This document shows positions 51,911 through 63,287 of a stretch of 64,000 nucleotides of DNA, piece by piece. This DNA is from Calamus simplicifolius (lineage: Eukaryota > Streptophyta > Magnoliopsida > Arecales > Arecaceae). A program made the translations under genes and the position numbers. Each line of letters begins with the position of its first letter. The stretch's first letter is position 1. The notes beneath the pieces were generated by a model. The model searched no databases and had not been told where the DNA came from. It saw nothing but the letters and a program-made list of their open reading frames with translations. The stretch is from contig UESW01004011.1 in the NCBI GenBank assembly GCA_900491605.1, positions 1,159,485-1,223,484 on the forward strand, in the 5' to 3' direction.

Positions 51911-54825
51911 GATAGAGTTCATCGAAGGTATAGGATTTCTTGGGACATTACTCTACGATCATCGAAACCTGAGCATAGGGTTTCAGATCAGCTGGAGTCC
52001 AGAGTCTTCTTTTACGAAGAGAGTTTGAGGGTGAGTCTTCGGTTCCCCCTTCATCCATTGGTGAAGAAGATAATGAGGTTTTATAACATATGCCCAACGA
52101 TGGTGGCTTCAAACAGTTCGTGCAACATCATCAGATTCATATCGATGTGCAGCCATGTCGGGGTGACAGCGACGCTTCCTATGTTCAGGATTTGTTATAG
52201 CCTGATCTTCGGAAAGAGCTCTGAGTGGACCTATATTGGGCCTTGGAAGTCATTCAAGATGATATTGAAAACTCCATCCTCCATAAAGGAATGAAAATCT
52301 TGGTTCTTCATTGCTGAAGGGAACACCGGTTCAGATTTCCCCCAAGTATAGACGAGTTATGTTAAGGATTTGGATGCACACCCGGAGTTGTCAGAGCGAG
52401 AAAAAGAAGATTTGATCACCCTTTGCAGTGATCAGATATTCTCAGCTAGTGTTTTCTTAGCAAAAGATGCCCTTTTTGCCGCCAAGCTTAGCCTTATTGA
52501 TCCCCAAAGTAAGCTCTTGCCTCTTTCCTATGCTAATTATATCTTAGCATTTTCACTACAGACTAAATTATCATCTATTGTGGTTGCAGCTGATAGGTCA
52601 GAGTTCATGACCCAGATAAAGGGAAAGCTAGGCAAGCGCCAAAGAAAAATTGGTTCTAGGGAGAGGCACAAGTCCGAGAAAAAACTCTGTCTTTCTGAAA
52701 TGCATTCAAAGGAGGCAAAGCGAACCAAGACTGACCGACAATCCTCTACGTTGAAAAAGAAGGAGACGGGAGTATCGATAGCGAGAGAGAAGTCTTCCCC
52801 ATCAAAAGGGAAACCAATAGTAGAGGAGGGGCAGGTGGTTGAAGAAAACTTAGAAGAGATCGTCAAGGCTTTCCACCCACAAGTAATGGTGATACTGGAT
52901 GACTCTGATGGAATGTCGCCAACTAATTCTGTAGCCCCCCCGCTCGAAGACAAAGAGTTGTGCCCTGAAGGGTTTGACAGCCCAAAAGTGCCCTCTGTGC
53001 ATGAAGAAGAACCCTTAGTCCCGACTAAAGGGGTGAGGGAAGTTGATATAGACACCGAGGCATACGAAGGGCCTTATGTCAGGAGGCTCCTTCCCGAAGA
53101 ACCAAGGGAGGTTGAAGGAAAAACCGAGGTGCCGAAGAGGCTAGAGGAAATTGAGCAGATGCCCATGGATCAAGCGGAGTCCTCGAACGAGGAGGAAGTC
53201 CAGAGTGAGGTTCCTCCAGTAGAGGCATTGGGAGGAAAAGGCAAGCAGGCCAAAATTTCTCGGATCAAAGTCTCCCATGCCGAAGCTCTGCTCGAAGAGG
53301 CAAGGCGAATTGGGGTTCCTCGGACTAAGAACCCACAAATTAATCCCCTGGCTGTGAATTCGCTTACGCCTAATCCAGATGTTGAGGAGATGCTGGCTAC
53401 TCTGATGCAATCTGTCTTATATGAGAGGGACGGTTCCTCAACCGAAGAGGACCTTGTTGTCGCAGCATTCGGGCGGGCTGGCATACCGAGGGATATCGAA
53501 CTTCTTTTCAAAATTAATAACCACTCTCTTACTAAGATAGCGTCAGCATACACCTTCTGAGGAAGTAGGAATATCAAGGCATATCACTTTTATAAAGTAA
53601 TTTAGTTGGAACTTACTACCGGAGGTTCATTTGCAGAGCACTATCATAATGAGGTCGTTGTGCTATCATTTGAACCTGGTTGCGAGAGCCTGCGCCCAAG
53701 CCAAAAGGGAGGTCTCCACTCTTCAAAAAAGGGCAAAATCGGCCGATGGGATATCCTAGGCCTTGCTACTAGCCTAGGAGAAGCTGGCGGATTCAAAAAA
53801 GGCGGAACAGATCTCTTCAGCAAAATTTCAAGCTGATATCGATGAGCTTAAGAGAGCTCACAAATTAGCCAATAAGACTCGGTCAAAAATTACTTCAATG
53901 TAAGTTCAAGCATGCTCAAGAGATAGAGGCTTTGAAAAAATGCTTCAATGAGAGGTGGAATAACCTGAATAGGAGTTTCGCCGAGGAAAGGAACGCTTTA
54001 AATAGAAGGCTTGCCGAAGAGGATGACAAATCCAAGTGGCACCGAGACCGGATTGCCAAACTTACTGCCGATCTATCCGAGTCTCAGCGAGAGGTCGAGG
54101 AGAGATAGTTGAGGATTGATAATATCAAGGGGAGGATGTATCAATATAGGGATGATAAATTAAAGGCTCATGATAAGATTCAGGAGCTGAATACGAAAAT
54201 GGCTTAGCGAGAAGAGGAAGTATGGCATTTCCTTACTTTTTTTCATATTTTTTTTCTTTAATTACCATTAATCTGATTGACTTTATATCTTCAGGTGAGC
54301 AAAATGGCATTTGAAGCCCATAACCAATTAACGGCTTTAAGAGCGGAGTTGGTCTCGAGTCGTCAAAGGTGTTCCGAACTCGAGAGTCAAGTAGCTGAGA
54401 CCAACAGGCAGGCTGCTCTAGTGGTAGAAGAGTACAGAAACTCTGCTCAATTTTTGGATGAGCGTAAGGCAGTCTGCACTGATGCATTCCAGTTTGGAGA
54501 GGAGGAAACGTGAGTGAAGATTTCTCAAAAATATCTAGAGTTAGACCTCTCCTTTTTGGAAGCTAAATACTATGATGTTCGTAGATCGGGGACTGAGTTG
54601 TTTGCCAAAGCTGAGTATGAGGAGATCCCGGACATTGACTTTGAAGCTATTCTCGGCACAAGCCGAGTCATGGATCTAGAAATTGTTAGCCAAGGGGGAG
54701 AAAGTCCTCAGCGCATTGCCGAAGAACCCGAGGCTCCCCGCCTGGTCACATTCGAAGTGCGTGAATCAAGTCAGCCCTTCCCAAGTGCTACTGAAGCTGC
54801 CTCCGAGGCTGAGCCTAAGTCCTAA
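51911..54825 (+). pseudogene. T1 antisense ORF, copy B (best copy)
   Basis: The frame runs from GATAG through VHRRYRISWDITLR and the Transposase_28-like core (VSLRFPLHPLVKKIMRFYNI, CSHVGVTATLPMFRICYSLI, then SSIKE and a TGA in place of Trp at about 52295). A 396-codon frame (52370-53560) follows with LSEREKEDLITLCSDQIFSA, a Lys-rich linker and VEEMLATLMQSVLYERDGSS. A possible intron is at 53565-53636. A coiled-coil stretch leads to a clear intron at 54220-54294 (GTATGG ... ATATCTTCAG), then VSKMAFEAHNQLTALRAEL. There is one TGA at 54511. The end is EAASEAEPKS, TAA at 54823-54825. Function of the family is unknown. Confidence 0.75.
54220..54294 (+). other. Intron in the T1 antisense ORF, copy B
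   Basis: These 75 bases begin GTATGG after GAGGAA and end in a pyrimidine-rich tract and TTCAG before GTGAGC. Removing them joins the EEE and VSKMAFEA codons. In copy A the donor is mutated to AT. A plus-strand intron inside a minus-strand retrotransposon supports a separate antisense transcript. Confidence 0.55.
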
Positions 54826-55589
54826 AGACTACTTTTGTAATCTTTCTTTTTTTTGTATCCGATGAGGCTTAGCAAAGCCTCACTTTGCAATATCAATATG
54901 AATAAATCTTTGTTTTTCTGTATATTTTTCATTGTTTAGGCGTCGGGTGTTAAAACGACCCTTTTTAGCTCATCTGTGGCTTGCCTAAACTCAGTTTATA
55001 GTCAAACCGAGTAAGTAAGTCAGTTCTACCAAGGTTTGAAGAATCTTTGATAACTTCATTGAGATAGAAGAAATTGCTCTGCCTCATCGAGACTAATCTG
55101 AACAGAACTGTGGGAGTGGAAAATAGCTCGACTCTTGCCAAAACAAAGAAGATAGCTTGGCTTTAGCCGAAGCAAAGAAGATAGCTTGGCTTTTGCCGAA
55201 GCAAAGGAGATAGCTCAGTACTCACCGAGCAGAATTTCATTTTTCTCAAGGCATTTACTTTGTTGTTAATACGTTATCTTTTCTGTTGCAGCTTTATTTT
55301 TTGTATGCGTTAAGTAATCAATCGCTATAGGGCTGCACATTTTTCTGCAGAGGCTTCCTTAGGCTCATTGTACCGAAAATAGCTCCTTGCATTTAAGTCT
55401 TCTGATCCAAGATCAAGAGGAGAGCTCTCGCCTTTTATTGTTACGTGGGAAGAGTTTTTCGGTATACCCTACAGAGTATTGAGTTCCAACGAGACATTGA
55501 CACATGGTCTTAATTAAATGTGACATGATCATTGCGCCCTGAGTCCCGAAGCCCTCCCTTTTGTCAATAACTGCCCCCCGTTTAACATC
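54826..55589 (+). other. T1 spacer with poly(A) signal, copy B
   Basis: AATAAA at 54901-54906 lies 76 bases after the antisense ORF stop. Three 29-base hairpin units lie at about 55115-55230, as in copy A. Otherwise nothing is seen. Confidence 0.55.
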
Positions 55590-56254
55590 TATAAAAAGGA
55601 AGGAGCAAAGGATGCTTGAGCATATCCTAAAAGTTTTCGCATTCTGAGAGCAGAAAGAAATCTGTTCGTCATGTCCCATATCGAAATTGAAAACCATAAG
55701 GCAAGATTTTCCTTTTAAGATTTGGCTTGGCCCTGATGGTTGGGATGATGAAGAAGTTGTCAAAAAGCAAGCTATCCTTAAGAAAGAAGTTATGGAGGTC
55801 ATATGCGAAGCGCAGAAGGAGGACAGAGGCCATATTGGAAGCGCACGCGGGCGCTTTCTACTTGGCTCTATCCGTCCATCGTGGAACCATAAAGGCCATA
55901 CGGGGAATGCGATTTTTATAGGCCTCGACTTCCATAGGCTGTCACCAAGGTAACCTTAAATGGTTTCCATTTTGGATCCCTCAGTTTATCCAACTGAAGG
56001 TCCATGGGATGGCTTCCAAGGGGAAAGAAGGCCAAAGGTAAGTGCCATTGGGCTTCTTTTTTCTGTATCGTTAACCTTCTTCTCGGGGATCATAGCTTGA
56101 CAGAGTTCTCTTTTCAAATTTTTCTTTCTAGAGCTGAAGCCCCATCAATGCAACGTAAGTCATCAAACTTAATTTGCTCAAGCATTTTCTAGAATTTTCT
56201 GTGTTGTAATGCACTTGTAATCTCCTGTATTTGTAATTTCTTGCAATGAATAAA
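55590..56254 (+). other. Putative second plus-strand transcription unit of T1, copy B
   Basis: TATAAAAAGG is at 55590-55599, an ATG at 55671, overlapping frames at 55687-55953 and 55727-55921, and AATAAA at 56249-56254. The 64-codon frame (MALMVGMMKKL start) differs from copy A at a single residue (Ile to Thr), while the overlapping 88-codon frame differs at several. No family is recognised. Confidence 0.4.
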
Positions 56255-56789
56255 ATGACTTTCAATTACTTGTCTTCTACTACTGTTTTGTTCCTTTTCT
56301 ACTAAGCGTTAGTTATCTCGACGTACCGATGTTTTTTGTATCATTTCGACACATAAATTGTTCATATCCACATTAGTTTTTTCGAATCAAATGGGGTGCG
56401 GGACAAAGGCTCGGGCCTGCCGAGACATGGGAACACCTAATAGGGTATCCCTTTGCTAAGGGGGAGACAAACACTTAGCTTTTCTGGGTTTTGAATGGCA
56501 GTACCCAATTGAATGAAATGCCTATAATGTTAGGAGCGCTTTAGGGACTTGGCTCTTGCCAAGTATTTTGGCGATTCGGTTTAGGCTTGCTGATGTGCGC
56601 CGAATCATGTTGATCTTTCATGGATAGAGCACATGACTCATCTTAGATTATAGGAAGACATGAGCGGCCATGTTGGCTCTCGGTGGAAGTTCAGTCATAC
56701 CAAAGCTTCTTGAGAATTTTTACTTAGTTTATTGAAACTGTAATGATTGGCTCAGTCATGCCAAGGGATAAAAAGGGTTTTACCCCACT
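56255..56789. other. T1 non-coding spacer, copy B
   Basis: It is equivalent to 46854-47379. No gene is seen. Confidence 0.4.
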
Positions 56790-57700
56790 CCACTGAAGTA
56801 TGAAGATTGTCGCTCAGCGAACACTCTCTCAGAGAAATTATACCTGGACCAGCCAAGATATGAAGCGGCTCGCTTAGACCTGTCGAGATACAAAAAGATT
56901 GCTCGGCCCTGCCGAGGTTTGGAGAAATAGCTCAGTCGTGCTGAGGTATGGAGAAATTGCTCGGTCTTTCCGAGATTTGGGGAAATAACTCGGCCATGCT
57001 GAGGTACAAAAAAATTGCTCAAAGAAAGATTATATTTTACTTGGCACTGCCAAGGTACGAAGAAATCGCTCGGCCCTGCCGAGGTTTGAAAAAATTACTC
57101 GGTCCTGCCGAGGCTCAGAGAAAAATTATATTTTACTTGGTGCTGCCAAGGTGAGGAGAAATCGCTCGGCCCTGTCGAGGTTTGGAGAAATCACTCGGTC
57201 ATGCTGAGGCTCAGAGAAAGATTATATTTTACTTGGCATTGCCAAGGTATGGAGAGATAGCTCAGCTTGGTCCTGCCGAGATTCAAAGCAATGGCTCGGT
57301 CCTACCGAGGTGCGGAGAAAGATTATATTTTACTTGGTGCTGTCAAGGTACAAAGAAATCGCTCGGCTCGGTCCTGTCGAGATTCAAAGCAATGGCTTGA
57401 TTCTACTGAGGTACGGAGAAAGATTATATTTTACTTGGTGCTGCCAAGGTATGAAGAGATCGCTCGGCTCTACTAAGGTTTGAAGAAATCACTCGGCCCC
57501 GCCGAGGCTCAGAGAAAGATTATATTTTACTTGGTACTGCTAAGGTACATAGAAATGGCTCGGCCCTGCCAAGATTCAAAGCAATGGCTTGGTCCTACCG
57601 AGGTATGGAGAAAAATTATATTTTACTTGGCGCTGCCAAGGTATGGAGAAATAGCTGGGCTCGGTCCTGCCGAGATTCGAAGCAATGGCTCGAAAAGGAT
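56790..57700. repeat. Tandem hairpin array of T1, copy B
   Basis: It has the same 29-base and roughly 96-base architecture as copy A, with about the same number of units. Individual units differ between A and B by point changes rather than by copy number. The array has therefore not been strongly homogenised or resized since the duplication. Confidence 0.8.
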
Positions 57701-57836
57701 CTTGTGGATTGGTGATTGAGCGAAACTTGTTCTTCAAAACAACTTTTTGGATAAGCAATCAAAGCATTAACATTGCAATTTTAAAAATAAAGTCTCGTTA
57801 TTGTAAACAGGATGAGTTTAGTAGAAGCATACTTTA

Positions 57837-59119
57837 CTAATGGTATATCCAAAGATTATCTGAATTCCATGTCCGGGGGATAGATTTTTCATCTAGCTCC
57901 TGAAGTTTGTAAGTGCTGGGTCTAAGGACCTCTGCAACTTGATAGGGACCTTTCTAGTTCGGAGATAGCTTTCCTTGCTCTAACGGCTTAGAGACGATGC
58001 CTTGCGGAGCACAAGATCACTAGGAAGGAAGGATTTCCTTTAACTTGAGAGGAATGATATCGGGCTACCCTTTGTTGATAGGTTGCCATTTGGATCTAAG
58101 CTTTCTCTCTGACTTCTTCTATCAAGTCGAGATTGGTTCGGAGCTGTTCATCGTTCGACTCTTCTGAATAATTTTTCACCCATGGTTAAGGTAGTCTAAT
58201 CTCCATAGGAATGATGGCTTTAGTACTAAAGGCCATTCTGAACAAAGTTTTACCCCTGGGGACTCTCTGGGTGGTTCAGTAAGCCCATAAAACATGATGA
58301 AGCTTATCCGACCATCTGCTATGTGCCATATTGAGTCGAGCTTTGATCCCCTACAGCAAGGTTCGGTTAGTTACTTATGCCTCACCATTGGCTTGGAGGT
58401 GCCCAACCGATGTAAGCCAATGGCAGATGCCATGATCTTCACAGAACTCTCGAAATTTAGGATTGTCAAACTGTCTGTCATTGTCGATGATGATGGTGTG
58501 CGGAAGGCTGAACCGATAAATGGTGGATCTTCATACAAAATCTCTAGCCCGAGCTTCAGTTATCTAGTTGACTACCTTGGCCTCGACCCACTTGGTGAAG
58601 TAATCAATTACTACGAATAGAAAATTTCTTTGTCTTGTAGCAAGAGGAAAAGGGCCAAGGATATTCATCCCCCACTTAATAAAGGGCCAGGCAGATAGTA
58701 TTGGTGTTAAGTGAGCAGAAGGAAGCCTCTGGATATTTGAATGTCATTGACATGAGTCACAAGCTCGGATGAAATCATCAGAATCCTTCTGCATGGTTGG
58801 TCAATAGTATCCTTGGTGCAGCACTTTGTGGCATAAAGCTCGGCCACCAAGATGACTGCCACAAATAACTTCATGGACCTCCCGAAGAGCATAATCAGCT
58901 TCCGACGACCGAAGACATTTGAGTAATAAAATGAAGAAGGATCATTTGTACAACTGATCATCGAGTAGGACATAATGAGATGTTTGCATCTTCAACATCC
59001 TTGCTTCCTTGCTATTGGCTAGAAGTGATCCTTCTTTAAGGTACTTGAGGATTGGGTCGAACCAAGAAGGCTCGGCCTCAATCTGCATCACTCGACCAAC
59101 GTTAGTAATGCCGAACTTT
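57837..59119 (-). pseudogene. T1 integrase, copy B
   Basis: On the minus strand the zinc-binding region (RACDSCQ, near 58750) is followed by the catalytic core with WPFIKWGMNILGPFPLA, FLFVVIDYFTKWVEAKVVN and NPKFREFCEDHGI (about 58690-58440). A GPYQV-type module follows near 57950 and the end TWNSDNLWIYH with a TAG at 57837-57839. Several in-frame stops and shifts are present. Such integrases insert Ty3/gypsy DNA with 5-base duplications. Confidence 0.75.
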
Positions 59120-59879
59120 TTTAGGATTTTCAATTAAATTTTTGCTCGAGATCCATCGAATTCGTGGTTGCCAGGCGAGATAGAAGGTCGGTGCATGCAT
59201 TTTCTGTTCTAGGGATATGAATGACTTCAAGTTTAGAAAAATGAGAAGACATATCGCGCACCTTTTGGAGATACCAAACCATATTTGGTTCCCGAGCTTC
59301 AAATTCTCCCCGCACATGGCCTGCAACCAGTTAGGAGTCGGTGTATGCATTCAATTTCCTCACCTTCAAGTTGTGGGCAATCCAGAGTTCAGCAAACAAA
59401 GCTTCATACTCTGCTTCATTATTAGACACTGGGAAGGGAAGCGGATGCCATACTCAAAGGTCGCACCCTCCAGACTGGTGAGGACCAAGCTGGTGCCAGA
59501 ACCACTCATGCTGGAGGATTCATCTGAATGAAGCAGCCACAAAGCTTCGGGCTTTGGCTATTCAAAAATATTCGGAATGAAACCATCCTTTGGTATAGTA
59601 CATTCAAGGTAAAAATCTGCCAGAATTTGTACTTTGATGGCTAGACTGATACTGAATATCATGTTCACTCAGCTTAACTTGCCATTTGGTCATCCTTCTT
59701 GACACCTTTGGATGATGAATGATTTATTTGATAGGTTGGTCAGTTAGGACTACCACAGCATGTGCCTAGAAGTAAGATCATAATTTTTGGACTGACGTTA
59801 ACAAGGCTAACACCACCTTCTCAATACGAGTGTAACTTGTCTCAGCATCCCGAAGTAATATGCTGTCATAATAGACTGG
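59120..59879 (-). pseudogene. T1 RNase H, copy B
   Basis: HSDESSS stands for the usual DGSS at about 59530. SLEGATFEYGIRF follows, then after a frameshift REPNMVWYLQKVRDMSSHF and IPRTENACTDLLSRLATT (about 59160-59310). The conserved SNNEAEYEA block is shifted out of frame by a lost base near 59438. The order places it between RT and integrase. Confidence 0.75.
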
Positions 59880-61255
59880 CTTCTAAATTTTGTTTTCTTC
59901 TTTGATTAGTATAGACCTGATATCATTCTCTAAGACCGTCAGATACAGATATAGCATCTCTCCAAACCTCGGGCTACTAAGAAGAGGTGGTGAGCCAAGA
60001 TATTTCTTGAGTTCTTCAAAGAATTTCTGATAGTCTGGAGTCCACTAAAAATTCTTGGCCAACCAAAGTGCCTTGAAGAAGGGCAAACATTTCTCGGTTG
60101 ATTGGGCAACAAAGCGATTGAGGGCCGCTATCCTTTCGGTGAGGCATTACACCTCTTTAACCGACCTTAGAGGTGCCATCTATTGAAGAGCTTGAATTTT
60201 TTGTGGATTTGCTTCAATGCCTCGCTAGATGACAATGAAGCCCAAGAACTTTTTGGAGTTGGCTCCAAAGGCATATTTGGTTGGATTTAGCTTCATTTGA
60301 TACCTTCGGAGCATCGTGAAGCTCTCTGTAAGATCATTGATATGCTGAGACGCTTCCTTGCTCTTGACCAGTATGTTATCAACATAGACATCCAAGTTTC
60401 GATCGATTTATTTTTGAAAACTTTATTAACCAATTTTTGGTAGGTTGCCCTGCATCTTTAAACCAAAAGGCATGACTCAATAATAGTAAATACCTCAGTC
60501 AGTAATGAAAGTGGTCTTTTCTTCATCCTCGGGTGCCATCCAAATTTGATTATAGCCTAAGTAAGAATCCATGAAGGTCAGCATCTAGTGGCCCGAGGTA
60601 GCATCTACAAGCTGATCAATCCTGAGCAAAGAAAAACTATCCTTTGGGCAGGCCTTGTTAAGGTCCATAAAGTCAATGCAGATCCTTCATTTGCCATTTG
60701 ACTTCTTCACCATGACAACATTCGTCAGCCAATCGGGATAATTTACTTTTTGAATGAAGCTAGCTTTGATAAGTTTGTCAACCTCTTCCTCGATAGTCTT
60801 CTGATGCTCGAAGGCGAAGCTTTTCTTCTTCTATTTGATTGGCCAAAATGTCTCATCCATATTAAGGTGATGGACAAGGACATCCAGACTGATTCTCGGC
60901 ATATCCGAAGCAGACCAAGCGAAGATGTCAGCATTGCCTCAGAGAAAATCAATTAAATCTTGACAACTTTTTCCTTTCAATTGTGACTCGATCTTTATGG
61001 TTTAGTCTGGCAGAGCTTTGTCAAGCAGCACCTCTTCGAGTTCTTTGGCTGGTTCTCCCCGTTGTTCAATGAAATCCTCCCAAGCATCCAGCCCGTCAAT
61101 CTCGGGTCTTCTAGACTGAAGATCGGCGACAAAGCAATACCGAGCCACAGCCTGGCTTTCCCAAACTATTCCTACCCCCCACTACGTAGAAAACTTCATG
61201 GTGAGATGGGGGATGGATATGATAGCTTTAAGGGACATCTGTCTGGGCCTGCCAA
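59880..61255 (-). pseudogene. T1 reverse transcriptase, copy B (cut by S4)
   Basis: From the right: QDLIDFLRGNADIFAWSASD (about 60910-60970), EEEVDKLIKASFIQ, YPDWLTNVVMVKKSNGK, DLNKACPKDSFSLLRIDQLV (about 60600-60680), FMDSYLGYNQIWMAPEDEEK and MPFGLK. Then comes YVDNILVKSKEASQHINDL (about 60330-60390), where the second catalytic Asp is Asn. The wording is typical of Tat-lineage RT. At least five stops interrupt it, several from Trp or Gln codons turned to TGA, TAA or TAG. S4 cuts the region upstream of RT. Confidence 0.8.
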
Positions 61256-62095
61256 TGTTGGCCCAGATGGCAACCCAATAGGGGGGGTGAATTGGGTTCT
61301 TTAAAAAATTTTAACCTTTTAAAAAACTATGTGCTTGGAGATAGATGAAATTAAATGTAATGCGAATATTAAACACAACCAAAGAGATAGAGAAAGAGAT
61401 AATCAAAGCACGGCAAACACAAAGGTTTTATAGTGGTTCGGTGTATCCAACACCTACGTCGACTCCCAAGATCCACTTGGGTCCACACTATAATCCTCTT
61501 GATTATAGCCGAGTTGTTTTACAAGATCACAACTCAAAACTTGTTGTTTCCTAGGGATCACAATGAACCCAGCCGGTTTTCCGGGCTCACCAGCACAAAA
61601 CCTAAACTCAAGCTAATCTAGCTTGATCCCGAGGTATACTACCTCCACTAGTTCAATCCCCTTGATAGAACTAGCACAAACAAGAAAGAATAATGTTTTT
61701 CAATAATACAAAGCTCCTCAAATGAGCAAATATTCAAAATAAAGGAATAAGGTTAGAAAAGCTTGTTTGAAGTAGATTGGATTTGAGCTTTTCTTCTTTT
61801 CTTCTTTTCCTCTTCTCTTTGAAGATGTTGAATCAGGCCTCAGCTTTGATTCGTTGCAAATGTTGCAGATGAGAAGTTGAAAAATCTCAAAAATAGAGCT
61901 TTTTCTTCTATTTTGGGAATCCTCCGATTTTTTAATATAAATGCCTTGGATTTCTCTTTGAGCTTTTTGGAGTGGAAGGATTTGAGTTTGAACTTTTTTC
62001 TCTTTGATTTCAGGCTCAAGACTTCTGGATTTTTGATTTGAAAGCACTCTCTTTTTTTCGTTTTTCCTTTGTTGTTTTTCAAACGACGATTCTCC

Positions 62096-62217
62096 CCTTT
62101 TATAGATTTCCTTTAATCCGTTTTTGGTGAGAAAACTAGCCGTTGGAATGTACCTGGAAAGTTTTTCCAAACAAAATATATCCGTTAGAAGTTAGGTAAA
62201 AAGAAAATATTACCGTT
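62096..62217 (-). promoter_or_regulatory. S4 LTR core promoter: four AACGG motifs and TATAAAAGG
   Basis: Read on the minus strand, AACGG at 62217, 62186, 62144 and 62122 leads to TATAAAAGG at 62104. The layout is the same as in S2 and S3, although the surrounding bases differ. That makes these motifs stand out as conserved. Confidence 0.55.
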
Positions 62218-62259
62218 AGAGCTGATCTGGCATTTTAAAATTTCGTTCCAGATAGGTTG

Positions 62260-62595
62260 GAGTCGGCTCCAACTTTTCAGGTGTCGGCTCCAAGTCGTTT
62301 ATCCAAAAATAGAAAGTTCTGAGTTCGTCGAGGAGTCGGCTCCAAAAAGTTAGGTGTCGGCTCGCCATAGTCAGGTGTCGGCTCCAAAAGACTGTAAGTG
62401 TCGGCTCCAGGTAGTCAAAAATTAAGCGTTCTGTCCCCGCATCGGAGTCGGCTCCAGACACTGTAAGTGTCGACTCCGAAACTCTGGGTGTCGGCTCCAA
62501 ACTCTAGGTGTCGGCTCCGAACCGTATCAAAAATCAGAAGAATATTTGACTGGCCATGGGGTCGGCTCCAGAATTCCTAGGTGTCGACTCCAGGC
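62260..62595. repeat. Palindromic motif array in S4 LTR U3
   Basis: Twelve motifs of the form GGAGTCGGCTCCA and GGTGTCGGCTCCA, with CTCCA endings, occur. The GTGTCGGCTCC form is rare in the other elements. Spacing is 15-40 bases. Confidence 0.85.
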
Positions 62596-62762
62596 TCTGA
62601 AACTTTAAAACTTATATTTGCAATTGATTCAAAACACGTTTCTTAATGCCTTTAAATCAATCAAATATTTTTAAGCCCTGAAACACTTATCAAATCCATT
62701 AGTAATCAAATAAATATACTCAATTCCTTTATTAATCATCAAAATCAATAATTGGGTCAACA

Positions 62763-63287
62763 ATCTCCCCTTTTTGATGATTATAAAAACATTGAGTATA
62801 TGCATAGGATTCTTAAATCAAAATTTTCAAAAAAATGATCCTCACAAGTAAGCTCCCCCTGAATAAGGTAGCTCCCCCTATGAAGTTCAATTTAGCAGTT
62901 GTTTTTCCTTTTGCTCTACATTTTAGTGTTGGATACTTAGAATTCAGTCATATCAATTTCACTTAGGCTTATTAAATTAATGCATATCCAAATCACTTGA
63001 TACCAATCAAAATCACTTGATATCAATCAATACCAATTAAATAAATGCCAATCAAAGCATAACTAATCAATGCATATACGACATAACTTTCTCCCCCTTT
63101 TTTGTAATCAACAAAAAGGTTAGAAGAGTTAAGTCAAATGATAAAATTGATAGATCAAAAGATAATTTCATTTCATCAAAGGTCAAGTATTACAAAAGAA
63201 ACTGACTTTCATTACATCAAAAACTAAACTTTCATTTCAAACATCAAACATCACATTAAAAAAAACTTAGACTTCATTACATGAAAA
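62763..63287 (-). other. S4 polypurine tract cluster and 3' spacer
   Basis: Element-strand tract AAAAAGGGGAGAT abuts the LTR. Others are near 62851, 62871 and 63089-63105. From 63120 to 63287 repeated TTTCATTACATCAAA words occur and no gene is seen. Confidence 0.75.

Larger units (their letters stand above)
51099..60515. repeat. Tandem segmental duplication, copy B
   Basis: This is the second copy of the block described at 31306-51088. It lacks S3 and keeps the intact S3 target at 54541-54550 (TTAGACCTCT). It retains about 94 bases of the antisense ORF core lost in copy A. At its right edge pol continues into sequence absent from copy A, so copy B's right side is the original arrangement. 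Confidence 0.85.
61256..62762 (-). repeat. S4 3' LTR
   Basis: It is 1507 bases long, from TGTTGGCCCA to GGGTCAACA. On the minus strand an array of twelve motifs (62260-62595) is followed by four AACGG motifs (complement CCGTT at 62213, 62182, 62140 and 62118) and the TATA box TATAAAAGG (62104-62096). The conserved U5 block is at 61430-61500. The G-run near 61275 is broken up relative to the other copies. Confidence 0.88.

Noticed and set aside
53141..53577. Minus-strand frames of 89 and 135 codons opposite the T1 antisense ORF
   Set aside because: They are shadows of the well-supported plus-strand frame and show no family features.
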